Shown: positions 49,805 through 58,743 of the stretch, piece by piece
Numbering within the stretch: the stretch's first letter is position 1
How the letters are laid out: the number at the start of each line of letters is the position of its first letter
Assembly (NCBI RefSeq): GCF_000518085.1
Contig: NZ_JACX01000001.1
Location: 1-64,000 of the forward strand
Source of the DNA: Bartonella grahamii ATCC 700132
Lineage (GTDB): Bacteria > Pseudomonadota > Alphaproteobacteria > Rhizobiales > Rhizobiaceae
DNA: 64,000 nt
Reading direction: 5' to 3'
Made by a program: the position numbers and the translations under genes
The notes under the pieces: model-generated
Seen by the model: only the letters and a program-made list of their open reading frames with translations
The model's database searches: none
What the model was told of the DNA's origin: nothing

Positions 49805-51819
49805 ACTGTCACTCCTTGTTCTTTAAGAACAGCTGTAAAGGCATCTTCAGTTTTTTGTACTTCTTCAGCCGGAATATAATAACCATGATGGTCACCTGTT
49901 AATGAATGACACACAAGCGTTGCAATAAAACCAATCAAGCCGACCGCAACAAGCCACCAAATATGCCAGACAAGCGCAAAACCAACAACTAATGAGAAGA
50001 ATCCCGCAATAATTCCAGCCGATGTATTGGACGGCATATGAATTTTTGTAAATCCACTGGTAGGACGTTGATAACCACTTTTCTTCATATTCCAATAAGC
50101 GTCATCAGACTGTATTTTCGGAACTATTGCAAAATTGTAAGAAGGAGGCGGTGAAGAGATAGACCATTCAAGAGTCCGTGCATCACCCCAAGAATCATTT
50201 AATGTTACAGGTAAACGTCCCTTATGTTTGATACCGTACCAAATCGCCAAAACAACTTGCAGCACAAAACAAAGGATACCAAGCAAAATAATAAAAGCAC
50301 CTAGAGCAGCAATAATAAACATTGGCTGCCAGCTAGGTTCCATGTAATGCTGAAGACGACGCGTCGCCCCCATTAAACCAAGCGCATAGACTGGGAAAAA
50401 GGCAAGATAAAAACCAATGAACCAACACCAAAAAGATGCAATGCCTAGTATGCGATTTGGTTTATAACCAAAAACTTTTGGAAACCAAAAAGCAAGCCCT
50501 GCTAAATAAGCAAAAACGACACCTCCAATAATTGTATGATGGAAATGCGCTACCAAAAACAGCGAATTATGAAACTGCCAATCAGCTGGCACAATAGATA
50601 ATAAAACACCGGTTAATCCACCACCAACAAATGTAAAAATCATGCCCATGCACCAAAGCATTGGAGGCTCAAAGCGAATCCGCCCCTTATACATAGTTAG
50701 CAGCCAATTAAAGACCTTCACACCCGTTGGAACGGCAATGATCATTGTCGCAATACTAAAGGAGGTATTTACAGCTTCCCCACCACCCATTGTGAAGAAA
50801 TGATGTCCCCAAACAAGAAGCGAAAGAATTAAAATAACCAACATAGCCCATATCATTGAAGTATAACCAAAGAGGCGTTTTGAAGAAAAAGTTGATACCA
50901 CCTCAGAAACAATTCCAAAAGCAGGAACAGCCAAAACATAAACCTCAGGATGACCAAAAACCCAAACATAGTTAATCCATACCATCGGATTTCCACCAGC
51001 AACATTGGTAAAGAAATTCATATTCAAATAACGGTCACATGACAAGAGTGCAAATGTTACAGCTAAAACGGGATAAATAACTACAATAAGAACATTGCTA
51101 ACAAAAGCGCTCCAACAAAAGATAGGCATTTTCATCATTGTCATTCCAGGAGCACGCATTTTAATAATGGTTGCAATAAAATTGATTGACCCCATTGTTG
51201 TCGCAATACCAGAAAGCTGAAGTGACCATAAATAATAGTCTACCCCTGTATCTGGACTCGTTTGCAATTCTGTAAAAGGCGGATACATCAACCAGCCACC
51301 ACGACCAAAATTCCCAACACCTAGGGATATGTTAATCAATATTGCCCCTGCAGCCGTAATCCAAAAACCTAGATTATTTGCAAAGGGAAAAGCAACATCA
51401 CGCGCACCAATTTGAAGCGGTATAAGATAATTAAAAAGACCAAATAAAATAGGCGTGGCCATGAAAAAAATCATGATAGTGCCATGCGCCGAAAAAATTT
51501 GATCAAAATGGTCAGGGGGCAAATAACCTGCACTTTCACTCCCAAGAGCTAAAGCTTGGTGTGTTCGCATCATGAGTGCGTCCGCAAAACCGCGAACAAG
51601 CATAATAATTCCAAGAACTATATACATAATGCCTATGCGTTTATGGTCAACAGTTGTAATCCAATTTCGCCATAGAATCCCCCACCACCCAAGTGCTGTT
51701 AGAGCAACAACAGCAATTAAACCAACCACAACAATCGCAATACACGTGTATAAAACGATCGGCTCATGTGCAAGTGCATGAAAAGCACCTGCCGTAGGAT
51801 CTGTAAGTCTTCCAAACAT
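49801..51819 (-). CDS. cyoB: Cytochrome o ubiquinol oxidase subunit I
   Basis: 672 residues. Catalytic subunit with the heme and copper ligands: the first heme His in FSAHGTIMIFFMA, the Cu-B region in WVFGHPEVYVLAVPAFG and VWGHHFFTMG, and the heme His pair in LVAHFHHTIIGG. It reduces O2 to water with quinol electrons and pumps protons. Length and order (cyoA-B-C-D) are standard. Confidence 0.98.
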   Translation of the reverse strand: MFGRLTDPTAGAFHALAHEPIVLYTCIAIVVVGLIAVVALTALGWWGILWRNWITTVDHKRIGIMYIVLGIIMLVRGFADALMMRTHQALALGSESAGYLPPDHFDQIFSAHGTIMIFFMATPILFGLFNYLIPLQIGARDVAFPFANNLGFWITAAGAILINISLGVGNFGRGGWLMYPPFTELQTSPDTGVDYYLWSLQLSGIATTMGSINFIATIIKMRAPGMTMMKMPIFCWSAFVSNVLIVVIYPVLAVTFALLSCDRYLNMNFFTNVAGGNPMVWINYVWVFGHPEVYVLAVPAFGIVSEVVSTFSSKRLFGYTSMIWAMLVILILSLLVWGHHFFTMGGGEAVNTSFSIATMIIAVPTGVKVFNWLLTMYKGRIRFEPPMLWCMGMIFTFVGGGLTGVLLSIVPADWQFHNSLFLVAHFHHTIIGGVVFAYLAGLAFWFPKVFGYKPNRILGIASFWCWFIGFYLAFFPVYALGLMGATRRLQHYMEPSWQPMFIIAALGAFIILLGILCFVLQVVLAIWYGIKHKGRLPVTLNDSWGDARTLEWSISSPPPSYNFAIVPKIQSDDAYWNMKKSGYQRPTSGFTKIHMPSNTSAGIIAGFFSLVVGFALVWHIWWLVAVGLIGFIATLVCHSLTGDHHGYYIPAEEVQKTEDAFTAVLKEQGVTV

Positions 51820-51894
51820 TTCTCAACCCATTTCAAATGAAATTCAAGTTTAAAAGAAACCTTATGTTAAAAGGGCTCTTTCTTTACTGACCCT

Positions 51895-52866
51895 TTAAAT
51901 AACATCAGGATCAAATACTGAACATAGTGCACCCCATAGCGTCTGAGCAGCAGCACGTTTCATTAAATCCTCATTACATACCGTATTTTCATCGACACAT
52001 CGATTAACAACACGATAGTAAAGGCGCTTCTCCACAGGTGCAAAATAACGAACTTCAGCATCTTTTTTCTTCGCAGCAATATCACCCATACGAGGCGCAA
52101 TAGAAAGTTGACGATAAGATGCACGATCAAGTACTCGACCATTAGCCCGAGCTTTTACAATCCAATCCTCAAAGTCCTGCAAAGACACAGAATGCCACTT
52201 AAACCGCATACTCGAAAAACCATCACCACTGTAATTTGCTGAGGTTCCTTTGAATACTCCTTGCTCTTCAGCGACCAAATGCAACTTAGCATTCATCTGC
52301 GGCATAGCATAAAGCACTGTACCCAATTTGGGGACCCAAAAAGCATTGACAGAATTTTCTGACGTCAATTGCAATAAAACTTGACGTCCTTCAGGTGCAT
52401 AAATCTCATTAATCGATGCAACTCCATATTCAGGATAAATAAAAATCCATTTCCAATCAAGAGCAACAGCATCAATCTGTAATGGCTTTCTTTCACCTAC
52501 AACTTCCACTGGAAGAGGTTTTGTAGGTTCAAGCTTATAGGTATAATAAGCTGTTAATGAACCTAAAACCATTATAATTACAACTGGAATACCCCACATC
52601 ACTGCTTCAATTTTATTTGAATGCGCCCAATCAGGAGAATAGTCCGCTTTCATATTCGATGCACGATATTTTATAGCTAAAAATACCACACTCACCATAA
52701 CTGGGATGACAACACAAAGCATCACCACCACACAAACAACTATCAAAATGAGCTGTTGACGTGCAACATAACCTGATGGCTGTATAACATCAATTTTACA
52801 ACCAGATAAAAGCAGTGCTCCCCCTAAAATCACAAGCATTTCTAATTGTCGAACAAAGCTTTTCAT
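51895..52866 (-). CDS. cyoA: Cytochrome o ubiquinol oxidase subunit II
   Basis: 323 residues. A lipoprotein signal with lipobox LSGC (near residue 23) is followed by two membrane helices and a periplasmic cupredoxin domain lacking the Cu-A ligands of cytochrome c oxidases (FWVPKLGTVLYAMPQMNAKL, SANYSGDGFSSMRFKWH), as expected of a quinol oxidase. First gene of the operon, 75 bp before cyoB. No cyoE heme farnesyltransferase is in this window. Confidence 0.97.
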   Translation of the reverse strand: MKSFVRQLEMLVILGGALLLSGCKIDVIQPSGYVARQQLILIVVCVVVMLCVVIPVMVSVVFLAIKYRASNMKADYSPDWAHSNKIEAVMWGIPVVIIMVLGSLTAYYTYKLEPTKPLPVEVVGERKPLQIDAVALDWKWIFIYPEYGVASINEIYAPEGRQVLLQLTSENSVNAFWVPKLGTVLYAMPQMNAKLHLVAEEQGVFKGTSANYSGDGFSSMRFKWHSVSLQDFEDWIVKARANGRVLDRASYRQLSIAPRMGDIAAKKKDAEVRYFAPVEKRLYYRVVNRCVDENTVCNEDLMKRAAAQTLWGALCSVFDPDVI

Positions 52867-52998
52867 CTCTATTTACCCCCGTCATATGCACCAAAAATTG
52901 TCATAAATATATATACCTCGTATTGTACAGATTTGAAAATAATTATCAAGTGAATTCAATGCCTAGATTACTCTTATCAAACGCTTATTCTTTACCTA

Positions 52999-53451
52999 TC
53001 ACAATTTAATTGTTTTGCTTAATTGTTTTGCAATATATTCAAGTGCAAACCAATATCCATCACCTCCACACCCAGTTATGATAGCGTCTACACCTGCAGA
53101 TGTATAAGAGTGGTGACGAAAAGCTTCACGCTGGTAAATATGAGATAAATGAACTTCTACTTTTGGCCCTGAAAACATTTTTAGGGCATCAAGAAGTGCA
53201 ACAGATGTATGACTGTAAGCCGCTGGGTTAATAATCAATCCAGAACTTGCCTCTATTGCTTCTTGTATCCATGCTACCAACTGCCCTTCACAGTTACTTT
53301 GATAAAAATTTATTATGATATCATTTTTTTTTGCCCATTCTCTGCATCTTTTTTCAATATCTTCCAGAGTCTCAGTTCCATAAATTTCTGGCTCACGTTG
53401 ACCTAGAAAATTTAAATTAGGACCATTTAAAATCGTTATCATCTCAGACAT
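52999..53451 (-). CDS. aroQ: 3-dehydroquinate dehydratase, type II
   Basis: 150 residues, the small dodecameric type II size. It dehydrates 3-dehydroquinate in the shikimate pathway. Active-site features: NGPNLNFLGQREPEIYG with the catalytic Tyr, NPAAYSHTSVALLDAL, and EVHLSHIYQREAFRHHSY. Start ATG 53451 (MSEMITILNGPNL). Confidence 0.96.
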   Translation of the reverse strand: MSEMITILNGPNLNFLGQREPEIYGTETLEDIEKRCREWAKKNDIIINFYQSNCEGQLVAWIQEAIEASSGLIINPAAYSHTSVALLDALKMFSGPKVEVHLSHIYQREAFRHHSYTSAGVDAIITGCGGDGYWFALEYIAKQLSKTIKL

Positions 53452-53505
53452 AGTATGCCTTTTCTTTTAGACCTATCACTTATTAAAAAAATATTTAGCA
53501 TGTTT

Positions 53506-54639
53506 TTACGACAATAAAGCCCCATCCTTAATCTCAAAGAATTCTGCACGTCCTTTTAAGTCATCAAATAAAAGACGATCTGTTCCTGTCATAAATGTTT
53601 GTACAGCTAAATCATCAAGAATATCAAATAAAGCAGCACGTCGATGCGAATCAAGATGAGCAGCCATTTCATCAAGAAGAAGAATGGGAGCTTTTTCCGA
53701 CATCATACCTGTTAGACGTGCATGACACAAAACTAAACCTGTCAGCAGCGCTTTTTGTTCACCTGTTGAACACGATGTTGCTGCTATATTTTTATCAGCA
53801 TAAAAAACCTGCAAATCTGCGCGATGTGGTCCTTCTAACGTCCGACCAGCAGCACGGTCCATTGCGCGATTATGCCGCAATCGATCACAAAATTTTTCTT
53901 CAACTTCAATTGCTGATATTTCACTAAGAGCTGTTTCCAAAAAACCATCAATTTGCAAAAAAGCTCGTGGAAAAGGTATCTGTGATGGCATTTGTGTAAA
54001 CATATCATTTAAAAGACGAATAACATCAACACGCGCCGCAGAAATAGCTGTCGCCAGTTCTGCCATCTGCTTTTCTAAAGCATCAAACCAAGCACAATCT
54101 TCATTTCCATCTAAAAACAAACGATTACGTGCGCGCATAGCTCTATCATAATCGGCTATGCGGCGCCTATGCAAGGGATCAATCGCCAAAACCATACGAT
54201 CCAAAAAACTACGGCGCTCAAGCGAAGGACCTATAAAAAGACCATCCATGGACGGTGTTAGGACACTAATATGACAATAATCTGTTAGGCAATCACCCGA
54301 CTCATTCACACCATTAATATGGACTTTTCGACTGTTATCGCTAACCTCCAAAGCTGTACCAATCTTTACTTCACCATAAAGAGCGCATTCAAGACGCGCA
54401 AATACAACAAATCCTCCACCGCCACCATCTACAAAGCTAACGTCAGAATAAGCAGCACGCCGCAAACCACGACCAGGAGAAAGAAAAGATAACGCCTCTA
54501 AAAGATTCGTCTTACCAGCACCGTTATGGCCGGTAAAAACCACATGCTGACCAGAAAAATGAATATTGAAAAAAGGATAATTGCGATAACGTAAAAGCTT
54601 CAGCTGCCTCACTGCCACTTTGTGCACATGACTGGCCAT
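53506..54639 (-). CDS. recF: DNA replication and repair protein RecF
   Basis: 377 residues from ATG 54639 (MASHVHKVAVRQLKLL); a TTG three codons upstream is a weaker choice. Walker A FTGHNGAGKTNLLEALSF, an SMC-like ABC ATPase head, and the Walker B/D-loop LLLDEMAAHLD. RecF helps load RecA at gapped DNA. It follows dnaN by about 20 bp, the conserved dnaN-recF order. Confidence 0.97.
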   Translation of the reverse strand: MASHVHKVAVRQLKLLRYRNYPFFNIHFSGQHVVFTGHNGAGKTNLLEALSFLSPGRGLRRAAYSDVSFVDGGGGGFVVFARLECALYGEVKIGTALEVSDNSRKVHINGVNESGDCLTDYCHISVLTPSMDGLFIGPSLERRSFLDRMVLAIDPLHRRRIADYDRAMRARNRLFLDGNEDCAWFDALEKQMAELATAISAARVDVIRLLNDMFTQMPSQIPFPRAFLQIDGFLETALSEISAIEVEEKFCDRLRHNRAMDRAAGRTLEGPHRADLQVFYADKNIAATSCSTGEQKALLTGLVLCHARLTGMMSEKAPILLLDEMAAHLDSHRRAALFDILDDLAVQTFMTGTDRLLFDDLKGRAEFFEIKDGALLS

Positions 54640-54659
54640 GCATTGCAAAACAATTGCCC

Positions 54660-55781
54660 CTAAACGCGAATAGGCATCAGTACATAGAGCACATCCGCAT
54701 CATCATTATCACGAATCAGAGCTGGTGCTCCAGCCTCAGCCAACATAAAAACCATCTCGTCACTTGAAAGCTGCCCAGCAATATCCAAAAGATAACGTGA
54801 ATTAAATCCTATCTCAAGCGGTTCAGATGCATAAGTTACTGATAATTGATCTTCTGCACTGCCCGAATCTGGGCTATTAACAACAAGCCTTAACTGTCTG
54901 TGCTCAATCGTTAATTTAACTGCACGCCCCCGATCACTTGAAATCGTTGAAACACGATCAACTGCAGAAGAAAAGTCCTGCCTATTAACAATTAATTCTT
55001 TATCATTTCCAAGAGGGATAACACGTTGATAATCCGGAAATGTTCCATCAATTAATTTTGATGTAAAAATCACAGAACCTACAGAAAAACGAATCTTTGT
55101 CTCTGAAAGCTCTATACATACATCGCTATCATTTTCTTCTGAAAGAAGTTTTTGCAATTCTCCTACAGCTTTACGGGGGACAATAACACCGGGCATTCCC
55201 TCAACTCCTGAAGGAGCTTCCATCTCAACTTGTGCCAAACGATGACCATCAGTTGCAACCAAACGCAATTTCAAAACACCGTCATTAATAACATGTAAAT
55301 AAATACCATTAAGATAATAACGGGTTTCTTCAGTAGAAATAGCAAACTGCGTACAATCAAGTAAATGTTTTAAGCTTGATGCCGATAGAGAAAAACGATA
55401 ACCAAACTGCCCAGGAAGCGACTCTGGAAAATCTGCCTTCGGAAGACATTGAAGCTGAAAATGTGCACAACCCGAAACAACGGACATTGTACCTGCCTGA
55501 TTCTCATCGACGGATAATACAACTTCATTGCTATCAGGAAGTTTTCGAATGATATCATAGAGCAAATGTGCTGGAACAGTTGTTGCTCCAGCTTGTTTAA
55601 CATTAACTGCAAAAGATTCCGTAACCTCTAAATCAAGGTCTGTTGCTTTTAACTGCACAGAACCATTTTCTGCATCAATCAGCACATTCGATAAAATAGG
55701 AACAGTATTACGGCGCTCTACCACACGGTGAACCCGACCAAGAGACTTGAGAAATTGACTGCGATCAACTGTAATACGCAT
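54660..55781 (-). CDS. dnaN: DNA polymerase III beta sliding clamp
   Basis: 373 residues with the three repeated clamp domains (MRITVDRSQFLKSLGRVHRV at the start, GFNSRYLLDIAGQL and ALIRDNDDADVLYVLMP at the end). It tethers the polymerase to DNA as a dimeric ring. Located between dnaA (186 bp away) and recF. Confidence 0.98.
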   Translation of the reverse strand: MRITVDRSQFLKSLGRVHRVVERRNTVPILSNVLIDAENGSVQLKATDLDLEVTESFAVNVKQAGATTVPAHLLYDIIRKLPDSNEVVLSVDENQAGTMSVVSGCAHFQLQCLPKADFPESLPGQFGYRFSLSASSLKHLLDCTQFAISTEETRYYLNGIYLHVINDGVLKLRLVATDGHRLAQVEMEAPSGVEGMPGVIVPRKAVGELQKLLSEENDSDVCIELSETKIRFSVGSVIFTSKLIDGTFPDYQRVIPLGNDKELIVNRQDFSSAVDRVSTISSDRGRAVKLTIEHRQLRLVVNSPDSGSAEDQLSVTYASEPLEIGFNSRYLLDIAGQLSSDEMVFMLAEAGAPALIRDNDDADVLYVLMPIRV

Positions 55782-55966
55782 AAAAGCCCCGTATGATTTA
55801 CTAAAAACTATAAGAATTCCTTAGCATTAAAATAGATCCTCTTCAAAGAATCGCCTGCTAGACTTTATTAAACCTCTCTTAAAATGGCAAGTCACTCCTG
55901 CATAAGAAAAAATAAATCTTTTCATTAAATTCTTTAAAGTTTCTCCAAAGAAAGAAACGATAAACA

Positions 55967-57538
55967 CTATACAGCCTGTTCTCCAATCAACCGCTTAAGC
56001 AGTTCAAGTTCCTTAGCCAAGGTCTGATCACCACAAACCAAATCTTCAATTTTACACACAGCGTGTAAAACTGTTGTATGATCACGTCCACCAAAACGAC
56101 GCCCAATTTCTGGCAACGAGCGAGGAGTTAATACTTTTGCTAAATACATTGCAACTTGCCGTGGCTTCACAACCGTACGTGTTCGACGATTAGATAACAA
56201 GTCCTGTTTAGAAACATTATAATGACGTGCTACCGTACGCTGAATTTCTTCAATCCGAATGCGCTTAGGTTCACCAGGACGTGTCAAGTGACCTAATAAC
56301 TCATCAATCCGCTCTAAAGATAAATCAGACTCAAAAGATTGACGAAACAAGAGCTGATTAAATGCACCTTCAATATCACGCCCCGACCCTAAAACCGTTT
56401 TCGCAATATATTCCAAGATATCATCAGAAATTGATACCATGCCATCATCTTGTTGTGCCACCTTCAACCGCTGGCGCAACATTTGCAAACGCATTTCATA
56501 ATCTGGTGCTTCAATTTCAAGGGCTACCCCTCCCTGAAGACGAGAACGAACGCGAAGATCAAGCGATTCTAATTCTGCTGGCGGACGATCTGCAGCGACA
56601 ACAACTTGTTTTGCACTATCAAGCAACATATTAAGCAAATGGCAAAACTCATGTTGTATCGACTTACCCTGCAAAAACTGCATATCATCAATAATCAAAA
56701 GGTCGATATCACGAAGCTGTTCTTTAAAAGAAAGAGCATCATTATCACGAATAGCTGTTGCAAAACGCCACATAAAATATTCAGCAGTTAAATAAATAAC
56801 GCGCGCAGACGTTAAACGCTTCAATGCAGAAGCAGCAATCGCCTGAAGCAAATGTGTTTTTCCTAAACCAACAGATGCGTGAATAAAAAGAGGATTAAAA
56901 CGCAAAGCACTTTTATGCCCCTCCGCAATTGAACGCGCAGCTGCTAAAGCAACACGATTAGAAGCCCCCTCAACAAAACTTTCAAAAGTATAGCGAGAAT
57001 CAAGCGGAGACCCAAAAACTCCCGTTTGAGAATTCTTAACTGAATGCTCTGCACAACTTTCAACAAAAGATGAAGTCGCCTGCTCCTCTAGCACAACAGA
57101 AGGAACACTTCTTTTACAAACAACGTCTCTTGAAACGCGTTCCATACCACGAACAATAACTTCAACACGAAGAATTGCTGAATTCTCTTGTTTCCATAAA
57201 TGAGTCAAAAGAGAACCATAGTGATTATTAATCCATGAACGTAAAAAAGCAGTAGGAACAGAAAGCTTTACAAGAGTATGGCTATATTCAGCAAGCTTCA
57301 CGCGTCCAAACCAACTGGTATAAGCCTCAACACCAACCTGCACCTTTAATTGCGCCATAACACGTATAAAAGCCGCCGCACTTTCCTCCTCTGAAACAAT
57401 AGAATGCCCTATAGAAGCATTTCTACAAACATCCTCATCACTCTCCGTCACCCTATTCTTTATTATGTTCTCTGCTGACAGGATATTCACCGAAACCCTT
57501 TTAAAGGAACTAGCTTTAGAGTTCAATTTATCCACCAT
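55967..57538 (-). CDS. dnaA: Chromosomal replication initiator DnaA
   Basis: 523 residues. Domain I lies at about residues 58-130, a linker follows, and the AAA+ domain III has Walker [14 protein letters not shown] and Walker [13 protein letters not shown]. Domain IV has the DNA-binding signature [14 protein letters not shown]. It starts at ATG 57538 ([12 protein letters not shown]), which begins about 50 residues before domain I; an N-terminal extension of this kind is common in alphaproteobacterial DnaA. An inverted pair of DnaA boxes lies about 530 bp upstream. Confidence 0.97.
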   Translation of the reverse strand: MVDKLNSKASSFKRVSVNILSAENIIKNRVTESDEDVCRNASIGHSIVSEEESAAAFIRVMAQLKVQVGVEAYTSWFGRVKLAEYSHTLVKLSVPTAFLRSWINNHYGSLLTHLWKQENSAILRVEVIVRGMERVSRDVVCKRSVPSVVLEEQATSSFVESCAEHSVKNSQTGVFGSPLDSRYTFESFVEGASNRVALAAARSIAEGHKSALRFNPLFIHASVGLGKTHLLQAIAASALKRLTSARVIYLTAEYFMWRFATAIRDNDALSFKEQLRDIDLLIIDDMQFLQGKSIQHEFCHLLNMLLDSAKQVVVAADRPPAELESLDLRVRSRLQGGVALEIEAPDYEMRLQMLRQRLKVAQQDDGMVSISDDILEYIAKTVLGSGRDIEGAFNQLLFRQSFESDLSLERIDELLGHLTRPGEPKRIRIEEIQRTVARHYNVSKQDLLSNRRTRTVVKPRQVAMYLAKVLTPRSLPEIGRRFGGRDHTTVLHAVCKIEDLVCGDQTLAKELELLKRLIGEQAV

Positions 57539-58181
57539 CTTCCATCCTGATAAAAATAAAATTTTGTCCTGCCAAACAGCTAAAATAAATCTAGCGAAGG
57601 CAAAACGCCCTACCCCAAATAAGATTACTCACCCTCCCCTAGGATAGCCTCATCACAACCCCACTAACAAAGATGACCAATAAGATTTACTTGCACTCAT
57701 GATATGACCCACCCTTCTAAAATGGTAAACATATCTATTCAGAAAACTAAAAAATCGTCAGAAAACCTTTCCAGCACAAAAGCTTCGAAAAGCCTAAGTC
57801 AAAACATCTTGTACTCAACAAAATATAGAACAATGTGCTGGTGTGACCCCTTCATGCTTTTTAGTCTTCATAAGAACCATACAAAACAGCAGAGGTAAAA
57901 TGCAAGAGGTCAAAATAAAATCAAAAAACCCGAAAAAAATGCTTGTATCAATGAGGAATGAAAAAAATATTGATTCAATTCATTTTTTTTCTCTAAATTT
58001 ACCAACAATTAAAAAATCTCTTCAGATTTAAAAAAAAAAATAAAATGCTTGACAAAAAAGACTCTGTAAAAATCCACAAAGCTTGTGGATAACCATACTC
58101 CCCCCTATAAATTTTCTCTCCTTTTTCAAGAGGAGAATCATTATCGATTCTTATTTTCGATAGAAACTTTTTGAAATAATA
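57539..58181. other. AT-rich dnaA upstream region
   Basis: About 640 bp with no supported gene. It contains the inverted DnaA boxes (58070-58092) and a long A run at about 58031-58045. It is the most origin-like stretch I see in the window, but Rhizobiales origins are often elsewhere. Confidence 0.5.
58070..58092. promoter_or_regulatory. Inverted pair of DnaA boxes
   Basis: TGTGGATAA at 58084-58092 is a perfect DnaA box (TTATCCACA) on the minus strand. Facing it, AAATCCACA (58070-58078) is a near match in the other orientation, giving 8-bp perfect arms ATCCACAA/TTGTGGAT. DnaA binding here could autoregulate dnaA or belong to an origin. Confidence 0.65.
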
Positions 58182-58213
58182 AACAAAAAGCCAGCATCCT
58201 CATGGATACTGGC
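58182..58213 (-). terminator. Rho-independent terminator of rpsT
   Basis: 10-base arms (GCCAGCATCC / GGATACTGGC, one mismatch) with loop TCAT at 58190-58213. On the minus strand the stem is followed by TTTTTGTTT, 27 bp after the rpsT stop. Confidence 0.85.
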
Positions 58214-58239
58214 TTGATTCTCAATAAAGGAGAAAAAGC

Positions 58240-58506
58240 TTAAACGCTGAGAGCCTTCAAACGTTTAGCTAAACGCGATACTTTCCTCGCAGCAGCATTT
58301 TTATGAAAAACCCCTTTAGAAACCGCACGCATAATTTCAGGCTCAAAATTCTTAAATGCAATCTCTGCAGATGCCTTATCGCCACCCGCTAAAGCATCAT
58401 CAAACTTACGTATAAAGGTACGAACGCGCGAACGACGGGCCCTATTAACCTGTGTGCGTGCCGCAACCTTGCGCACCGCTTTTCGAGCAGAAGGTGTATT
58501 CGCCAT
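58240..58506 (-). CDS. rpsT: 30S ribosomal protein S20
   Basis: 88 residues, basic and helical: [35 protein letters not shown], and [20 protein letters not shown] are the S20 pattern. Located upstream of dnaA on the same strand, as in other Rhizobiales, and closed by its own terminator. Confidence 0.97.
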   Translation of the reverse strand: MANTPSARKAVRKVAARTQVNRARRSRVRTFIRKFDDALAGGDKASAEIAFKNFEPEIMRAVSKGVFHKNAAARKVSRLAKRLKALSV

Positions 58507-58743
58507 AAATATAATCTCTCTTTCAACACCTTGGTAAAATGAGTCTAAAGAACAACTCTACCAATATAAATAAATTCAACCCAAGCAAAACTATAAAGCT
58601 GCCTATAACTGTGTGGCTTATAGCGCAATCCCAAAGCTAACGTCAATTAGATTTTCAAAGATAGTCATAAAAAAACGAAGCCAAACTGTTTGATCCGCAA
58701 CTTTATAGCTTAATAATAGATATTCCTTAACAAACAAAAGAAT

